From assembly GCF_009687885.1 (NCBI RefSeq), contig NZ_BLAF01000064.1, positions 1-62,419 of the forward strand: a DNA stretch of 62,419 nucleotides. Reading direction: 5' to 3'. This DNA comes from Acrocarpospora pleiomorpha. GTDB lineage: Bacteria > Actinomycetota > Actinomycetes > Streptosporangiales > Streptosporangiaceae. Positions 1 through 8,288 of the stretch are shown piece by piece. The notes beneath the pieces were generated by a model, which saw nothing but the letters and a program-made list of their open reading frames with translations, ran no database searches and was not told the DNA's origin. Made by a program: the position numbers and the translations under genes. The stretch's first letter is position 1. Each line of letters opens with the position of its first letter.

Positions 1-866
1 GTGTGGGGGATTCGGGGGGTGGGGGTGGCTAGGGCCGAAGGAGGCTGATTGGGGTGGATCAGGGTGTCGCGGATGTGGAGGACGCCCAGGATGGAGTTGT
101 CGTCCATGACCAGCATGCGGAGTTGGCCGGTGGTGGTGGCGGTCTGGTGGATCACGTGGGCGGGGGCGTCGGCGGGGATGGTGGTGGTCTGGGAGAGGGG
201 GATCATCAGGCGTTCCACGGGCTGGTTCTGGACGCGTAGGGCCCGGGTGAGGAGATCGTGTTCGTTGCGGTCGAGCATGCCCATACGACCGGATTCGGCG
301 ACCAGGACGGCGAGTTGGTGCGGCGTTCTGGTGGTGGCGAGTTCGTCGCGGGGGCGTACGCCACAGAGGCGGAGCAGGCCGTTGGTTAGGCCGTTGAGGG
401 CGGCCAGGATGGGGCGGACAAGCCAGACGAAGCCGCGGAACGGGATCGCCAGGGCCAGGGCGGATCGTTCGGGGTGGGTCAGGGCGAAGGACTTGGGGGC
501 CATCTCGCCTACCACCAGGTGCAGGAAGGTCACGATCGCCAGGGCGACGATGTAGGACAGCGCCGTCTGCAAGCCTTCGGGCAGCGCACCGAGGAGCGGT
601 TCGAGCAGGTGGTGGATGGCCGGTTCGGTGACCATGCCGAGCCCCAGCGAGCAGAGCGTGATACCCAGCTGAGCGCCCGCCAGCATCAACGACAGCTGCC
701 GGCTGCCACGCACGGCCGCCCGGGCCGCCATCCGGGCCATCCGCCCGCCCGCCGCCTCCTCCAGCCGATGCCGCTTCGCCGAGATCACCGCGAACTCCGC
801 CGCGACGAAGAACCCGTTCAGCACCAGCAAAACCAGCCCAAGCAGAATCGCCGTCAGGCTGTCCAT
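1..866 (-). CDS. CNNM/CorC-type (hemolysin C family) membrane protein, 3' end cut by window
   Basis: Reading leftward from the ATG at 866 the frame stays open to the window edge, so about 288 N-terminal residues are present and the stop is missing. The start reads MDSLTAILLGLVLL and continues into FFVAAEFAVISAKRHRLEEA, the signature of the CNNM (DUF21) transmembrane domain. GAQLGITLCSLGLG and VVGEMAPKSFALTHPE follow, both typical of the family. After about residue 200 the CBS-pair region begins (MIPLSQTTTIPAD, then LRMLVMDDNSILGVLHI). Family members are thought to act in ion (Mg/Co) transport or sensing. A second member lies just upstream on the same strand (1059-2474), so the two are probably cotranscribed tandem paralogues, the usual actinobacterial arrangement. 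Confidence 0.9.
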   Translation of the reverse strand, partial: MDSLTAILLGLVLLVLNGFFVAAEFAVISAKRHRLEEAAGGRMARMAARAAVRGSRQLSLMLAGAQLGITLCSLGLGMVTEPAIHHLLEPLLGALPEGLQTALSYIVALAIVTFLHLVVGEMAPKSFALTHPERSALALAIPFRGFVWLVRPILAALNGLTNGLLRLCGVRPRDELATTRTPHQLAVLVAESGRMGMLDRNEHDLLTRALRVQNQPVERLMIPLSQTTTIPADAPAHVIHQTATTTGQLRMLVMDDNSILGVLHIRDTLIHPNQPPSALATPTPRIPH

Positions 867-980
867 GACCGCCTCCCCTGAGCAATAGCCGGGGAAGAAC
901 CGATATAGCGGGAGCCATCCAGGCCGCGGCCGCTGTCCACCCAAGCGCACCGCAGACCACGGCCAGACAGGCGCGGCCCC

Positions 981-1072
981 ATGTGGGCATCCTGCGGACT
1001 ACGGCCGGTCAGGTGCCGCCTCATGTGGGTATCCCACGGGCCGAGGCTGGATGCCTGTTCATGCGGGTCTCC
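981..1072. repeat. three imperfect direct repeats between the two CNNM genes
   Basis: The core ATGTGGGCATCC at 981 recurs as ATGTGGGTATCC at 1023 and ATGCGGGTCTCC at 1061, spaced 42 and 38 bases. The bases before the first two copies also match (CGGCCAGACAGG against CGGCCGGTCAGG). The third copy contains the stop codon of the upstream CNNM gene. The unit may have spread by local duplication; no hairpin or function is evident. Confidence 0.5.
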
Positions 1073-2474
1073 CCTGGAACAGGGCGGAGAAGAGTTCGGG
1101 GGCGTAGTCCATGCCGGAACCTGTGCTTGGAGGGTTTTCGGGGGATTCGGTGGGGGCGGGGACGCTCAGCGAGAGCCGTACCCATTCGGGGACGCGGCGG
1201 TGGACCTTGAGGACGGTGAGGAGGGCCTGAGCGGGTGGGGATTCGTCTTCCAGGTCGGGTTCGGGGGTGGTGGCGACGGTGACGGTGTCGCCTGGTTCGG
1301 CCATTCGGCCGAGGCCGGACAGGACCAGGCCGCCGATGGTCTCGTAGCTGTCGCCTTCGGGCAGCTCGACGCTGGTGGCGCGTTCGACCTCGTCGATGCG
1401 GAGGGTGCCGGGCACGTCCCAGGAGCCGTCGGCGTTGACCTTCACGCCCAGTGGCTCGGGGTCGTTCTCGTCGACGAGTTCGCCGACCAGTTCCTCGGCC
1501 AGGTCTTCCATGGTGACGATGCCGGCCAGGCCGCCGTACTCGTCGATGACGCAGGCGACGGTGTCGCCGTCCATGCGCTTGAGCAGTTCGGTGACCGGAA
1601 GCGTGTCGGGGACGAGCAGGGGCGCGCGGGTGATGTCCGCGATGCGGGCGGCCGCGGGGGAGGCGACGTACTCCATCAGGTCGGTGATGCCGACGACGTC
1701 GTCGCCGCCGTCGCCGAGCACGGGGTAGCGGGAGTGGCCGTGTTCGCGTACCGCGTCGATCAGGTCGGAGACCGGCCGTTCGGCGCGGAGGGAGACCACG
1801 CGCGGGCGGGGCACCATGACGTCCCAGGCGGTACGGTCCCCGAATTCGAGCGCGCGCTCCAGCAGTTCGGCCAGGCGCGGCGGCAGCTCGCCGGCGGCGC
1901 TGGATTCGGCCACGATGCGGGAGAGCTCCTCCGGCGTGGCGCCGTGTTCCAGCTCCTCGACGGGTTCGATGCCGGCCAGCCGTACCAGCCGGGTGGCCGC
2001 GGAGTCGAAGAGGCGGATCACCGGGCCGGCCACCTTGAGGTAGATCAGCGTGGGGCGGCCCAGGCTGATGGCCACCTGCTCGGGGCGGGCGATGCCGAGG
2101 TTCTTGGGGGCGAGCTCGCCCAGGATCATCTGGACGATGGTCGCGATGGCCACGCCGGCCGCGACGCTCACGCCGGGCACGACGCCGGACGGGAGCCCCA
2201 GGTCGGTGAGCGGGGCGCGGAGCACGTCGGCGATCGCGGGCTGGGCCAGGAAGCCGACGAGCAGCGTGGTCACGGTGATGCCCAGCTGGGCGCCGGAGAG
2301 CATGAACGAGAGCCGGCCGGTGACCGCGAGGGCGCGGGCAGCGGCGGGGTCGGATTCGGCGCGTTCGCGGAGGATCGTGCGGTCCGCGGCGACGAACGCG
2401 AATTCCTGGGCGACGAAGAATCCCGTCGCCAGCGTGAGCAGGAGAACAGCTAGCAGGCCGAGGGTGATGCTCAT
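1059..2474 (-). CDS. CNNM/CorC-type (hemolysin C family) membrane protein with CBS pair
   Basis: A complete 471-residue protein. Residues 1-190 form the CNNM domain (FFVAQEFAFVAADR, SGAQLGITVTTLLVG, ILGELAPKNLGIARPE). Two CBS motifs follow (MVPRPRVVSLRAERPVSD; DTVACVIDEYGGLAGIVTME). A C-terminal CorC-HlyC transporter-associated domain covers roughly residues 320-410 (DVPGTLRIDEVE, ETIGGLVLSGLGRM), and the tail is Pro-rich. It is a full-length family member and probably acts in cation homeostasis at the plasma membrane. It lies 192 bases upstream of the paralogue at 1-866 and is divergent from the LCP gene. Confidence 0.92.
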   Translation of the reverse strand: MSITLGLLAVLLLTLATGFFVAQEFAFVAADRTILRERAESDPAAARALAVTGRLSFMLSGAQLGITVTTLLVGFLAQPAIADVLRAPLTDLGLPSGVVPGVSVAAGVAIATIVQMILGELAPKNLGIARPEQVAISLGRPTLIYLKVAGPVIRLFDSAATRLVRLAGIEPVEELEHGATPEELSRIVAESSAAGELPPRLAELLERALEFGDRTAWDVMVPRPRVVSLRAERPVSDLIDAVREHGHSRYPVLGDGGDDVVGITDLMEYVASPAAARIADITRAPLLVPDTLPVTELLKRMDGDTVACVIDEYGGLAGIVTMEDLAEELVGELVDENDPEPLGVKVNADGSWDVPGTLRIDEVERATSVELPEGDSYETIGGLVLSGLGRMAEPGDTVTVATTPEPDLEDESPPAQALLTVLKVHRRVPEWVRLSLSVPAPTESPENPPSTGSGMDYAPELFSALFQGRPA

Positions 2475-2724
2475 CGAGCTGGTCCCATGGCTGCGTTATG
2501 GCCCGTGCCGAGGCACGGGCAGGTACTGCAAGGGTCCGAATCGGACACGTCGGTCCTTCCAACTAGGGTCTTCCACCGTAACGGCTCAGCGGCCGATGGT
2601 GTTTCATGCTTCCCGGATGTGTACTTTTCCATAAGAAAACCTTGGGCACAGGTCTGCGGTCGCGATGTGCGGCGACGTACCGTCAAGGTAGTGGCGGCAG
2701 TTGGCAAAGTGGGGGTTCTGGACC

Positions 2725-3918
2725 GTGACACAGGATGACGACCCGACTCGCGCGATCAGGCGGCGCGCGGGAGGCCAGCCCGCGTTTCCGCCACCGCCAC
2801 CGCCGCCTCCTCCGCTGCCCGTAATGGACAACGAGGTCAGATCGGCGCCGACCACCCCGCGCGGCCGTTCCAAGGTGTACGGCAAGGAGCGCTCGGGTAG
2901 CAGCCCGGTCAAGCCCTTCGCCAGTCCCTCGTACGATGCGGGCCAGCCCAAAGCCCCGCGCAAACCCCGGCGGATCGGCCGGAAGATCCTGATTGGCCTG
3001 GCCATCTTCCTGGTGCTTCTACTCATCGCCGGAGTAGCCGGATATTTCTGGATCAGCTCAAAGATGAACAGCGTCGAGGCCTTCACCGACTACGACGGCC
3101 GCCCGGCCGAAACCCCGGGCGCGGACTGGCTCCTGGTCGGCTCCGACAGCCGCGCCGGGCTCTCGGCCGCCGAGCGCAAGAAGCTCGCCACCGGCAAGGC
3201 GGTCGGCAAGCGCACCGACACGATGATGCTCCTGCACGTCCCCGCCGGCGACGGCCGCCCCACCCTGGTCAGCCTGCCGCGCGACAGCTACCTCCCGGTC
3301 AACGGCCACGGCAGCGACAAGCTCAACGCCGCGTACGCCTTCGGCGGCCCCAAACTCCTCACCAGAACCGTCGAAGAGGTCACCGGCATCCGCGTCGACC
3401 ACTACATGGAGATCGGTTTCGGGGGCTTCGTCGGAATCGTCGACGCGATCGGCGGCGTGGAGATCTGCGTCAAGGAGAACATCGAGGATGAGAAGGCCGG
3501 AATCGACCTGAAGAAGGGCTGCCAGGTCATGGACGGCGGCACCGCCCTCGGCTATGTCCGCACCCGCAAGACCGGCGCGATCCCGGACTTCGACCGGACC
3601 GAGCGGCAGCGCCAGTTCTTCTCCGCCGTGGTGAAGAAGGCGGCCAGCCCCGGCACCCTCATCAACCCGTTCTCCTCCGTCCCGCTGGCCCTCAGCGCCG
3701 CCGAGTCCGTCGCGGTCTCTCCGGGTACGGGAGTCTTTGACCTGCTTTCGCTGGGTCTGGCCATGAAGGGCAACCCGGTGACCACCGCGGTCCCGATCGG
3801 CTCGCTGCCCACCATCAACGGCCAGGCCGTCGTCAAGTGGGACAACTCCAAGGCCAACAAGCTCTTCGAGGCGCTCGAGAACGACAAGCCGGTCCCGAAG
3901 GAAGTGATCACGAAGTAG
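2725..3918 (+). CDS. LytR-CpsA-Psr (LCP) family cell-wall attachment protein
   Basis: The GTG at 2725 is preferred because a GGGGGT ribosome site precedes it, giving 397 residues. The N-terminus is cytoplasmic and carries a run of eight or more prolines. One membrane helix follows (ILIGLAIFLVLLLIAGVAGY), then the extracellular LCP domain: WLLVGSDSR, KRTDTMMLLHV, LVSLPRDSY, KLNAAYAFGG and RTRKTGAIPDFDRTERQR. These hold the Arg and Asp residues that bind the polyprenyl-pyrophosphate headgroup. LCP enzymes transfer secondary wall polymers (teichoic acid or arabinogalactan-like) from lipid carrier to peptidoglycan. It converges with the GPP34 gene, only 6 bases away. Confidence 0.93.
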   Translation: MTQDDDPTRAIRRRAGGQPAFPPPPPPPPPLPVMDNEVRSAPTTPRGRSKVYGKERSGSSPVKPFASPSYDAGQPKAPRKPRRIGRKILIGLAIFLVLLLIAGVAGYFWISSKMNSVEAFTDYDGRPAETPGADWLLVGSDSRAGLSAAERKKLATGKAVGKRTDTMMLLHVPAGDGRPTLVSLPRDSYLPVNGHGSDKLNAAYAFGGPKLLTRTVEEVTGIRVDHYMEIGFGGFVGIVDAIGGVEICVKENIEDEKAGIDLKKGCQVMDGGTALGYVRTRKTGAIPDFDRTERQRQFFSAVVKKAASPGTLINPFSSVPLALSAAESVAVSPGTGVFDLLSLGLAMKGNPVTTAVPIGSLPTINGQAVVKWDNSKANKLFEALENDKPVPKEVITK

Positions 3919-3924
3919 CGGGGG

Positions 3925-4575
3925 TCAGCCCGCTCCCCCGGCCACCGCGCCGGCGATCACCGCGGCCATCACGGCGGCGTTGACGGCCTCGATGGTGGCG
4001 CGGACCGCGTCCGCGGCCCAGGCGCCCTCGGCGATTTCCTTGATCCGTTCCTTGTCGGCCTCGGGGAAGGCTTTGCGGGCCAGCCGGCAGGCGTGCATGA
4101 GCGCGATCAGCACGCCGGTCCGCTCGTCCGGATCGGCCCCGGCGAGCACGCTCTGCACGCGCTGGCGGAGGTCGCGTTCGAGGCTGCCGTCGAGTTCGGG
4201 GTAGCTCTTGGTGGGAAAGATCCCGAGCAGCTTGCGCTGCTGCTCGGACAGGATGCCGCGGTCCGCCAGCCCAGCCAGCAGCCGTTTGCGCAGCTTGTCG
4301 GAGCTGAGCTTGCTCACGAACCAGGCAGGCTTGCGGGGTTTCTTCTGGTCCTCGGTGACGATCCGGGTGAGCACGGCGTCCAGCTCCGCATCGCCCACCG
4401 GAGCAGGATTCACCACAACAAGCATCTTGTCCTGTACCGCGATCCGGTCGGCGATCGCCAGTTCGGCCAGCAGCGCGCCGGTGAGCGCGAGATCGAGCTC
4501 ACCCCCGCTGATCAGCGGCGTGCCCTTGTCCTCGCGGTAGGCCAATAACAGAACGTCTTCGGCGATAGCGCTCAT
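3925..4575 (-). CDS. GOLPH3/VPS74 (GPP34) family protein
   Basis: 216 residues from the ATG at 4575 (MSAIAEDVLLLAYRED). The opening matches the GPP34 fold: LLLLAYREDKGTP, LDLALTGALLAELAIADRI, then PTKSYPELDGSLERDLRQRV and RTGVLIALMHAC. Eukaryotic homologues bind phosphatidylinositol-4-phosphate. The role of the many actinobacterial copies is unknown; peripheral membrane binding is plausible. The frame stays open upstream of 4575, but that stretch is the antisense of the DM13 gene, so the ATG is the sensible start. It is divergent from DM13. Confidence 0.88.
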   Translation of the reverse strand: MSAIAEDVLLLAYREDKGTPLISGGELDLALTGALLAELAIADRIAVQDKMLVVVNPAPVGDAELDAVLTRIVTEDQKKPRKPAWFVSKLSSDKLRKRLLAGLADRGILSEQQRKLLGIFPTKSYPELDGSLERDLRQRVQSVLAGADPDERTGVLIALMHACRLARKAFPEADKERIKEIAEGAWAADAVRATIEAVNAAVMAAVIAGAVAGGAG

Positions 4576-4678
4576 GGTGCCGACCCTACGCCGTAAGAGT
4601 GTCGTAAGGCGGAACCCGGCTTCTATCAGGCCTTTCACGTGCTCTTCTGGCAGGACGAGCAACGGAGAGGGGACCATC

Positions 4679-5212
4679 GTGAAGATCGTGCTCCGCCATC
4701 CGGTCACGTGGATCGTGGCCGCCGCCGGCATCGCAGTCGCGCTGTACCTGTTCCAGCCCTGGCGGCTGTTCACCACGGTGGTGGTGAACGAACCGCCACC
4801 GGTGTCCATCGGAGAAACCATGACAGAGGCGCCGATGACGAGCGACACGATGACTCCGACGGCTTCCCCGCGCGTCCTGTCCATGGGCAGCTTTATCACC
4901 CATGAGCACGAAACATCAGGAACCGCGAAGGTGATCCAGCTCCCCGACGGCAAGCGCGTGCTCCGGATCGAGAACCTGAACACCTCCGACGGCCCCGACC
5001 TCCGCGTCTGGCTCAGCGACCAGCCGGTCAAAGAGGGCGAATGGCGGATCTTCGACGACGGCGAATGGCTGGAACTAGGCGAGCTGAAGGGCAACCAGGG
5101 CAACGCCAACTACGCCATCCCGGCCTCCGCCGACCTGGACTCGCTGACCAGCGTCACGATCTGGTGCCGCCGCTTCGCCGTCTCCTTCGGCGCGGCCGGC
5201 CTGACGGCCTGA
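4679..5212 (+). CDS. DM13 domain membrane-anchored protein
   Basis: The GTG at 4679 follows a GGAGAGGGG ribosome site; the product has 177 residues. One N-terminal membrane helix (VTWIVAAAGIAVALYLF) is followed by a short Thr/Pro linker. The DM13 domain starts near residue 75: GSFITHEHETSGTAKVIQ, then VLRIENLNTSDGPDLRVWLS, LGELKGNQGNANY, and an ending with SVTIWCRRFAVSFGAA. The Cys is the conserved DM13 residue. DM13 proteins are extracytoplasmic with a proposed electron-transfer or redox role. Its stop abuts the stop of convergent tenA with no gap. Confidence 0.9.
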   Translation: MKIVLRHPVTWIVAAAGIAVALYLFQPWRLFTTVVVNEPPPVSIGETMTEAPMTSDTMTPTASPRVLSMGSFITHEHETSGTAKVIQLPDGKRVLRIENLNTSDGPDLRVWLSDQPVKEGEWRIFDDGEWLELGELKGNQGNANYAIPASADLDSLTSVTIWCRRFAVSFGAAGLTA

Positions 5213-5815
5213 TCAGACGTCCCAGAAGGCCAGCTCGTGCGCCATGCCCCGGGTGAAGAGATCGGCCGCCCGCCCGGGGTCCGGCGCCGCCTCGTCGATC
5301 ATGACCGCGATCCGCTCGGCCAGCGCCGCGAACCCCGGATCGGCGTAGGTCTCCACCCACGCCCGATACCTCGGCTCGTCCGGCGGGTTCGCCGCCAGGC
5401 GGCGTCCCAACATCGAATACCCCCACATGCACGGATACAGCGCCGCGAGCCCGCTCGCGTAGTCCGCCGCCGCATCAAGCAGAAACGCGGTGTACGCCGT
5501 GCACGCGGCCCTTTTCTCCGCCCCCGCCAGATCGGCCCCGAACTCAGCGGACAACGACCGATGCAAGCGCAACTCATCGTGAAAGGTGGAATGCGCCAGA
5601 TCCACAAGATCGCCGAGATGCTCGTCGGGCGCCTGCCAGGCCAGCCGCGAGAACACCCGTACGTAGTCGAGCAGGAACAGATAGTCCTGCTCCAGCCACC
5701 TCCGGAACACTTCATCCGGCAGATCGCCACGCCCGATCCCGGCCACGGTGGGATGGATCAGCTGCGCCTCCAGTAGCGGAAGCCCGATCCGATGCAGTTC
5801 ACCACTAATTCCCAT
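5213..5815 (-). CDS. tenA: TenA family protein (thiaminase II / aminopyrimidine aminohydrolase)
   Basis: 200 residues from the ATG at 5815. TenA hallmarks are HPTVAGIGRGDLPDEVFRRW, QDYLFLLDYVRVFSR, ALYPCMWGYS (the region of the catalytic Cys in this family) and YADPGFAALAERI, plus a C-terminal Glu region (HELAFWDV). TenA salvages the pyrimidine half of thiamine by hydrolysing aminomethyl-pyrimidine. No riboswitch lies directly upstream. The only TPP riboswitch in the window controls a CytX permease 28 kb away, which could feed the same salvage route. It is divergent from the Fpg/Nei gene. Confidence 0.88.
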   Translation of the reverse strand: MGISGELHRIGLPLLEAQLIHPTVAGIGRGDLPDEVFRRWLEQDYLFLLDYVRVFSRLAWQAPDEHLGDLVDLAHSTFHDELRLHRSLSAEFGADLAGAEKRAACTAYTAFLLDAAADYASGLAALYPCMWGYSMLGRRLAANPPDEPRYRAWVETYADPGFAALAERIAVMIDEAAPDPGRAADLFTRGMAHELAFWDV

Positions 5816-5882
5816 GATCCTTATCCTGCCACCCGGCCAAGTTATCCCCAGCCTGTGGATAAAGGATCGGTACTGTGGTCCT

Positions 5883-6761
5883 ATGCCGGAACTACCCGAG
5901 GTGGAGTCACTTGCCGAGTTTCTCCGCGAGCGCGCCGTCGGCCGTACGATCGCGGCCGTCGAGGTCGTCGCCTTCCACGCCCTGAAAACGTTCAATCCCC
6001 CGGCGAGCGCGCTCGGCGGCCTGACCGTGACCTCGGTGTCCCGGCACGGCAAGTTCCTCGACCTGGACTGCGACGGCCTGCACTTCGTCACCCACCTGGC
6101 CCGCGCGGGCTGGCTCCGCTGGCGCGACGACCTCTCAACCGCCAAACCGGTACGCCCCGGCAAAGGCCCCCTCGCCGTCCGGGTACGCCTCGCGCCCGAC
6201 GATTCCGGCATGGCCCCCGGTTTCGACCTCACCGAGGCCGGAACCCAGAAACGCCTAGCCGTCTATGTCGTGAAAAATCCGGATGAGGTGCCCGGAGTTG
6301 CCAGCTTGGGGCCTGATCCGCTGTCGGCGGACTTCACGCCGGAGGCGCTGGGGCAGATCCTGCGCGCGGTCCGTACCCAGATCAAGGGCCTGCTGCGGGA
6401 CCAGAAGGTGATCGCGGGCATCGGCAACGCCTACTCGGACGAGGTGTTGCACGTCGCCAAGATGTCCCCGTTCAAGATCTCGGCGACCCTCACCGACGCC
6501 CAGGTGGCCGACCTGCACGAGGCTATCGTGACCACCCTCAGAGACGCCGTCGAGCGGGCGCATGGCCTGGCCGCCAAGGACCTCAAGGCGGAGAAGAAGT
6601 CGGGGCTGCGGGTGCATGGCCGTACCGGCGAGAAATGCGAGGTCTGCGGGGACACGATCAGGGAGGTGTCGTTCGCGGACTCATCCTTGCAGTACTGCCC
6701 GACCTGCCAGACCGGCGGCAAGCCCCTGGCCGACCGCCGCTTGTCCAAACTCCTCAAATGA
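5883..6761 (+). CDS. Fpg/Nei family DNA glycosylase/AP lyase
   Basis: 292 residues beginning MPELPEVESLAEFL, where the Pro after the start Met is the Schiff-base nucleophile and Glu3 is catalytic. SRHGKFLDLDCDG carries the conserved Lys. LLRDQKVIAGIGNAYSDEVLH is the helix-two-turn-helix that binds DNA. The C-terminal zinc finger is CEVCGDTIREV then YCPTCQ. It excises oxidised bases and cuts abasic sites. The length and zinc finger look intact. Substrate preference (Fpg or Nei type) cannot be set from sequence alone. The Fpg/Nei call is secure. Confidence 0.93.
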   Translation: MPELPEVESLAEFLRERAVGRTIAAVEVVAFHALKTFNPPASALGGLTVTSVSRHGKFLDLDCDGLHFVTHLARAGWLRWRDDLSTAKPVRPGKGPLAVRVRLAPDDSGMAPGFDLTEAGTQKRLAVYVVKNPDEVPGVASLGPDPLSADFTPEALGQILRAVRTQIKGLLRDQKVIAGIGNAYSDEVLHVAKMSPFKISATLTDAQVADLHEAIVTTLRDAVERAHGLAAKDLKAEKKSGLRVHGRTGEKCEVCGDTIREVSFADSSLQYCPTCQTGGKPLADRRLSKLLK

Positions 6762-6775
6762 CGCCGCGGTTGGCC

Positions 6776-7150
6776 CTATTCCGCCCACGGTGGTGAGATC
6801 ACCGTGTCCCCGAGCGTGCCCTGAATCCCTGCGGACGTGCACACAGTCGCCCGCACGGCCTCCGCGTCGGAACCGTTGGCCAGCCAGAACAGGGTGTTCA
6901 CCGGAATGATCAGAGCGTCGCCCGCTTCGGCTTCGTGCGCCACGCCGTCGATGGTGGCCACCAGCCGCCCGGCCTGAACCACGAACACCTCTTCCCGATC
7001 GATCGAATGCTCCGGCGAGCGCGCCCCCGGCGCGAACTCCAGCGACCAGACCGCGAGTTCCTTCGACCCCCGCGACGGCACCGCGAGCGAGTGGATCGTG
7101 GTCCCCGGCTGCTCGAACACCGGCGCGCCGGCCCGGCTGGCTGTGGTCAT
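6776..7150 (-). CDS. small cupin-domain protein
   Basis: 124 residues forming a single cupin barrel. Motif 1 is EFAPGARSPEHSIDREEVFVVQAGRLVATIDG, broken here into its recognisable parts: a Gly, one metal-binding His, and Glu-Glu. Motif 2 is GDALIIPVNTLFWLANGS, where the usual His is replaced, so metal binding may be weak. It is divergent from a MarR gene across a 55-base gap holding a promoter and a palindrome, so it is probably the MarR target. The substrate is unknown. Confidence 0.82.
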   Translation of the reverse strand: MTTASRAGAPVFEQPGTTIHSLAVPSRGSKELAVWSLEFAPGARSPEHSIDREEVFVVQAGRLVATIDGVAHEAEAGDALIIPVNTLFWLANGSDAEAVRATVCTSAGIQGTLGDTVISPPWAE

Positions 7151-7160
7151 GTCGTCCTCC

Positions 7161-7182
7161 TATAATGGTCAATCTGATTGAC
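7161..7182. promoter_or_regulatory. promoter -10 box and MarR-type operator between cupin and MarR genes
   Basis: TATAAT at 7161-7166 is a perfect -10 box for rightward transcription. It is followed by the inverted repeat GTCAAT-CTG-ATTGAC at 7168-7182, which would cover the transcription start. The placement suits autorepression by the MarR protein and control of the divergent cupin gene. Confidence 0.7.
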
Positions 7183-7205
7183 TACATTGGAAAAGGTAAA
7201 CTGCG

Positions 7206-7673
7206 TTGACCAGTTCGTCAAGACGCCGTGGTGAGATCCCGCTCCTACTGGCGATGATCTATCGCGCCATGAACGACGAGATCCACGACCGCCTGGCTGC
7301 CGAGGGCCGCGAACCCCTGCGCCCCGCCCACGGCTACACCTTCCGCCTCCTGCTCGCCCGCGACGACATCACCGCCGTCGCCCTCGCCGACCACCTGGGC
7401 GTCACCAAGCAGGCCGCTTCCAAGATCGCCGCCGAGCTGGAGACCTGGGACTACCTCGAACGCCGTCCCCACCCCACCGACGGCCGCGCCCGCGTCCTCG
7501 CCCTCACTGCCAAGGGCCTCGCCTACGTCCGCCACGCCGACGAACTCTGGGGCCAGGCCGAAGACCGCTGGGCCGCCGTGATCGGCCCCGACCGCCTCGA
7601 CCAGATCCACGCCGACATGCGCGCCTACGTGGACGCCTCCGGCGGCAGAGCCGCCCTCCGCCCAGTCTGGTGA
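7206..7673 (+). CDS. MarR family transcriptional regulator
   Basis: 155 residues from a TTG at 7206. The winged helix is clear: RLLLARDDITAVALADHLGVT, KQAASKIAAELETWDYLERR, HPTDGRARVLALTAKG. The last part is the beta-wing with the conserved DxRxR pattern. It presumably binds the GTCAAT palindrome 24 bases upstream of its start and controls itself and the cupin gene. The effector is unknown. Confidence 0.9.
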   Translation: MTSSSRRRGEIPLLLAMIYRAMNDEIHDRLAAEGREPLRPAHGYTFRLLLARDDITAVALADHLGVTKQAASKIAAELETWDYLERRPHPTDGRARVLALTAKGLAYVRHADELWGQAEDRWAAVIGPDRLDQIHADMRAYVDASGGRAALRPVW

Positions 7674-7733
7674 CCAGCGGATTCACGTAAAATGTCGGCG
7701 GGTTTCGTGTTGACACGGCCCTAGGATGGGCGC

Positions 7734-8057
7734 ATGACGCTCCACGAGATCGCCGCGCAGGCCGTCCCCGAGAACGCGCACCTGCTCGACGTGCGCGAAC
7801 TCGACGAGTGGCGGGCCGGTCATGTCCCCGACGCCCAGCACATCCCGCTGATGGAGCTGCAGAACCGCGTCGGCGAGGTCCCCCAAGGCCAGCCGGTCTA
7901 CGTGATCTGCCGCGTCGGCGGCCGCTCGGCCCAGGCCACCGTCTGGCTCAACCACGTCGGCTGGGAAGCCGTCAACATCGAGGGCGGCATGCAATCCTGG
8001 GCCGCCGCAGGCAAACCCATGATCAGCGAAACCGGCCACCCACCTTACGTGGCCTAG
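7734..8057 (+). CDS. rhodanese-like domain protein
   Basis: A single-domain rhodanese of 107 residues. LLDVRELDEWRAGHVPDAQHIPL is the CH2A-type motif (given here as one family signature spanning residues 18-40). The active loop is CRVGGRS with the catalytic Cys, and the protein ends with a GGMQSWAAAGKP motif. It probably transfers sulfane sulfur or acts as a sulfur carrier. AGGATGGG just before the ATG serves as ribosome site. Confidence 0.92.
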   Translation: MTLHEIAAQAVPENAHLLDVRELDEWRAGHVPDAQHIPLMELQNRVGEVPQGQPVYVICRVGGRSAQATVWLNHVGWEAVNIEGGMQSWAAAGKPMISETGHPPYVA

Positions 8058-8074
8058 CAGCGCTGCCTGAACAA

Positions 8075-8288
8075 TGACGGCAGGAACGACACCACCTTCG
8101 CCGCCTACACCCAGGACCTGATGCGCGCGACGCGGACAGGGCCGACCTCCAGCTGTCCGCCCTGACGGGCGACCGCGACACCGACTGGTCCGCTCGGCGT
8201 CCCGGTCGACCACTACGCCCCGATGACCGCGCTCGACCTGGCCGCCGGCCGCGACCCAGGCCTCGCCAAGGCCCTCGCGGTCATTTAG
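8075..8288 (+). pseudogene. decayed 3' gene remnant in three frames
   Basis: Three short stretches with coding character follow one another in different frames: NDGRNDTTFAAYTQDLMRAT, then ADLQLSALTGDRDTDWS, then VPVDHYAPMTALDLAAGRD ending at a TAG at 8286-8288. Each reads like normal protein, but small deletions separate them. This looks like the end of a gene lost by frameshift; its family was not recognised. It overlaps the end of the convergent hydrolase gene by a few bases. Confidence 0.45.

Noticed and set aside
981..2453. 490-residue open frame on the plus strand
   Set aside because: Antisense of the second CNNM gene, with Gly/Asp/Val-rich composition and no recognisable domain.
4574..4678. 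Upstream extension of the DM13 protein from 4574
   Set aside because: The added residues are Arg-rich, overlap the GPP34 start, and the GTG at 4679 has the ribosome site.
7710..7727. TTGACA and TAGGAT as a promoter for the rhodanese gene
   Set aside because: The boxes are only six bases apart; AGGATGGG is better read as the ribosome site.
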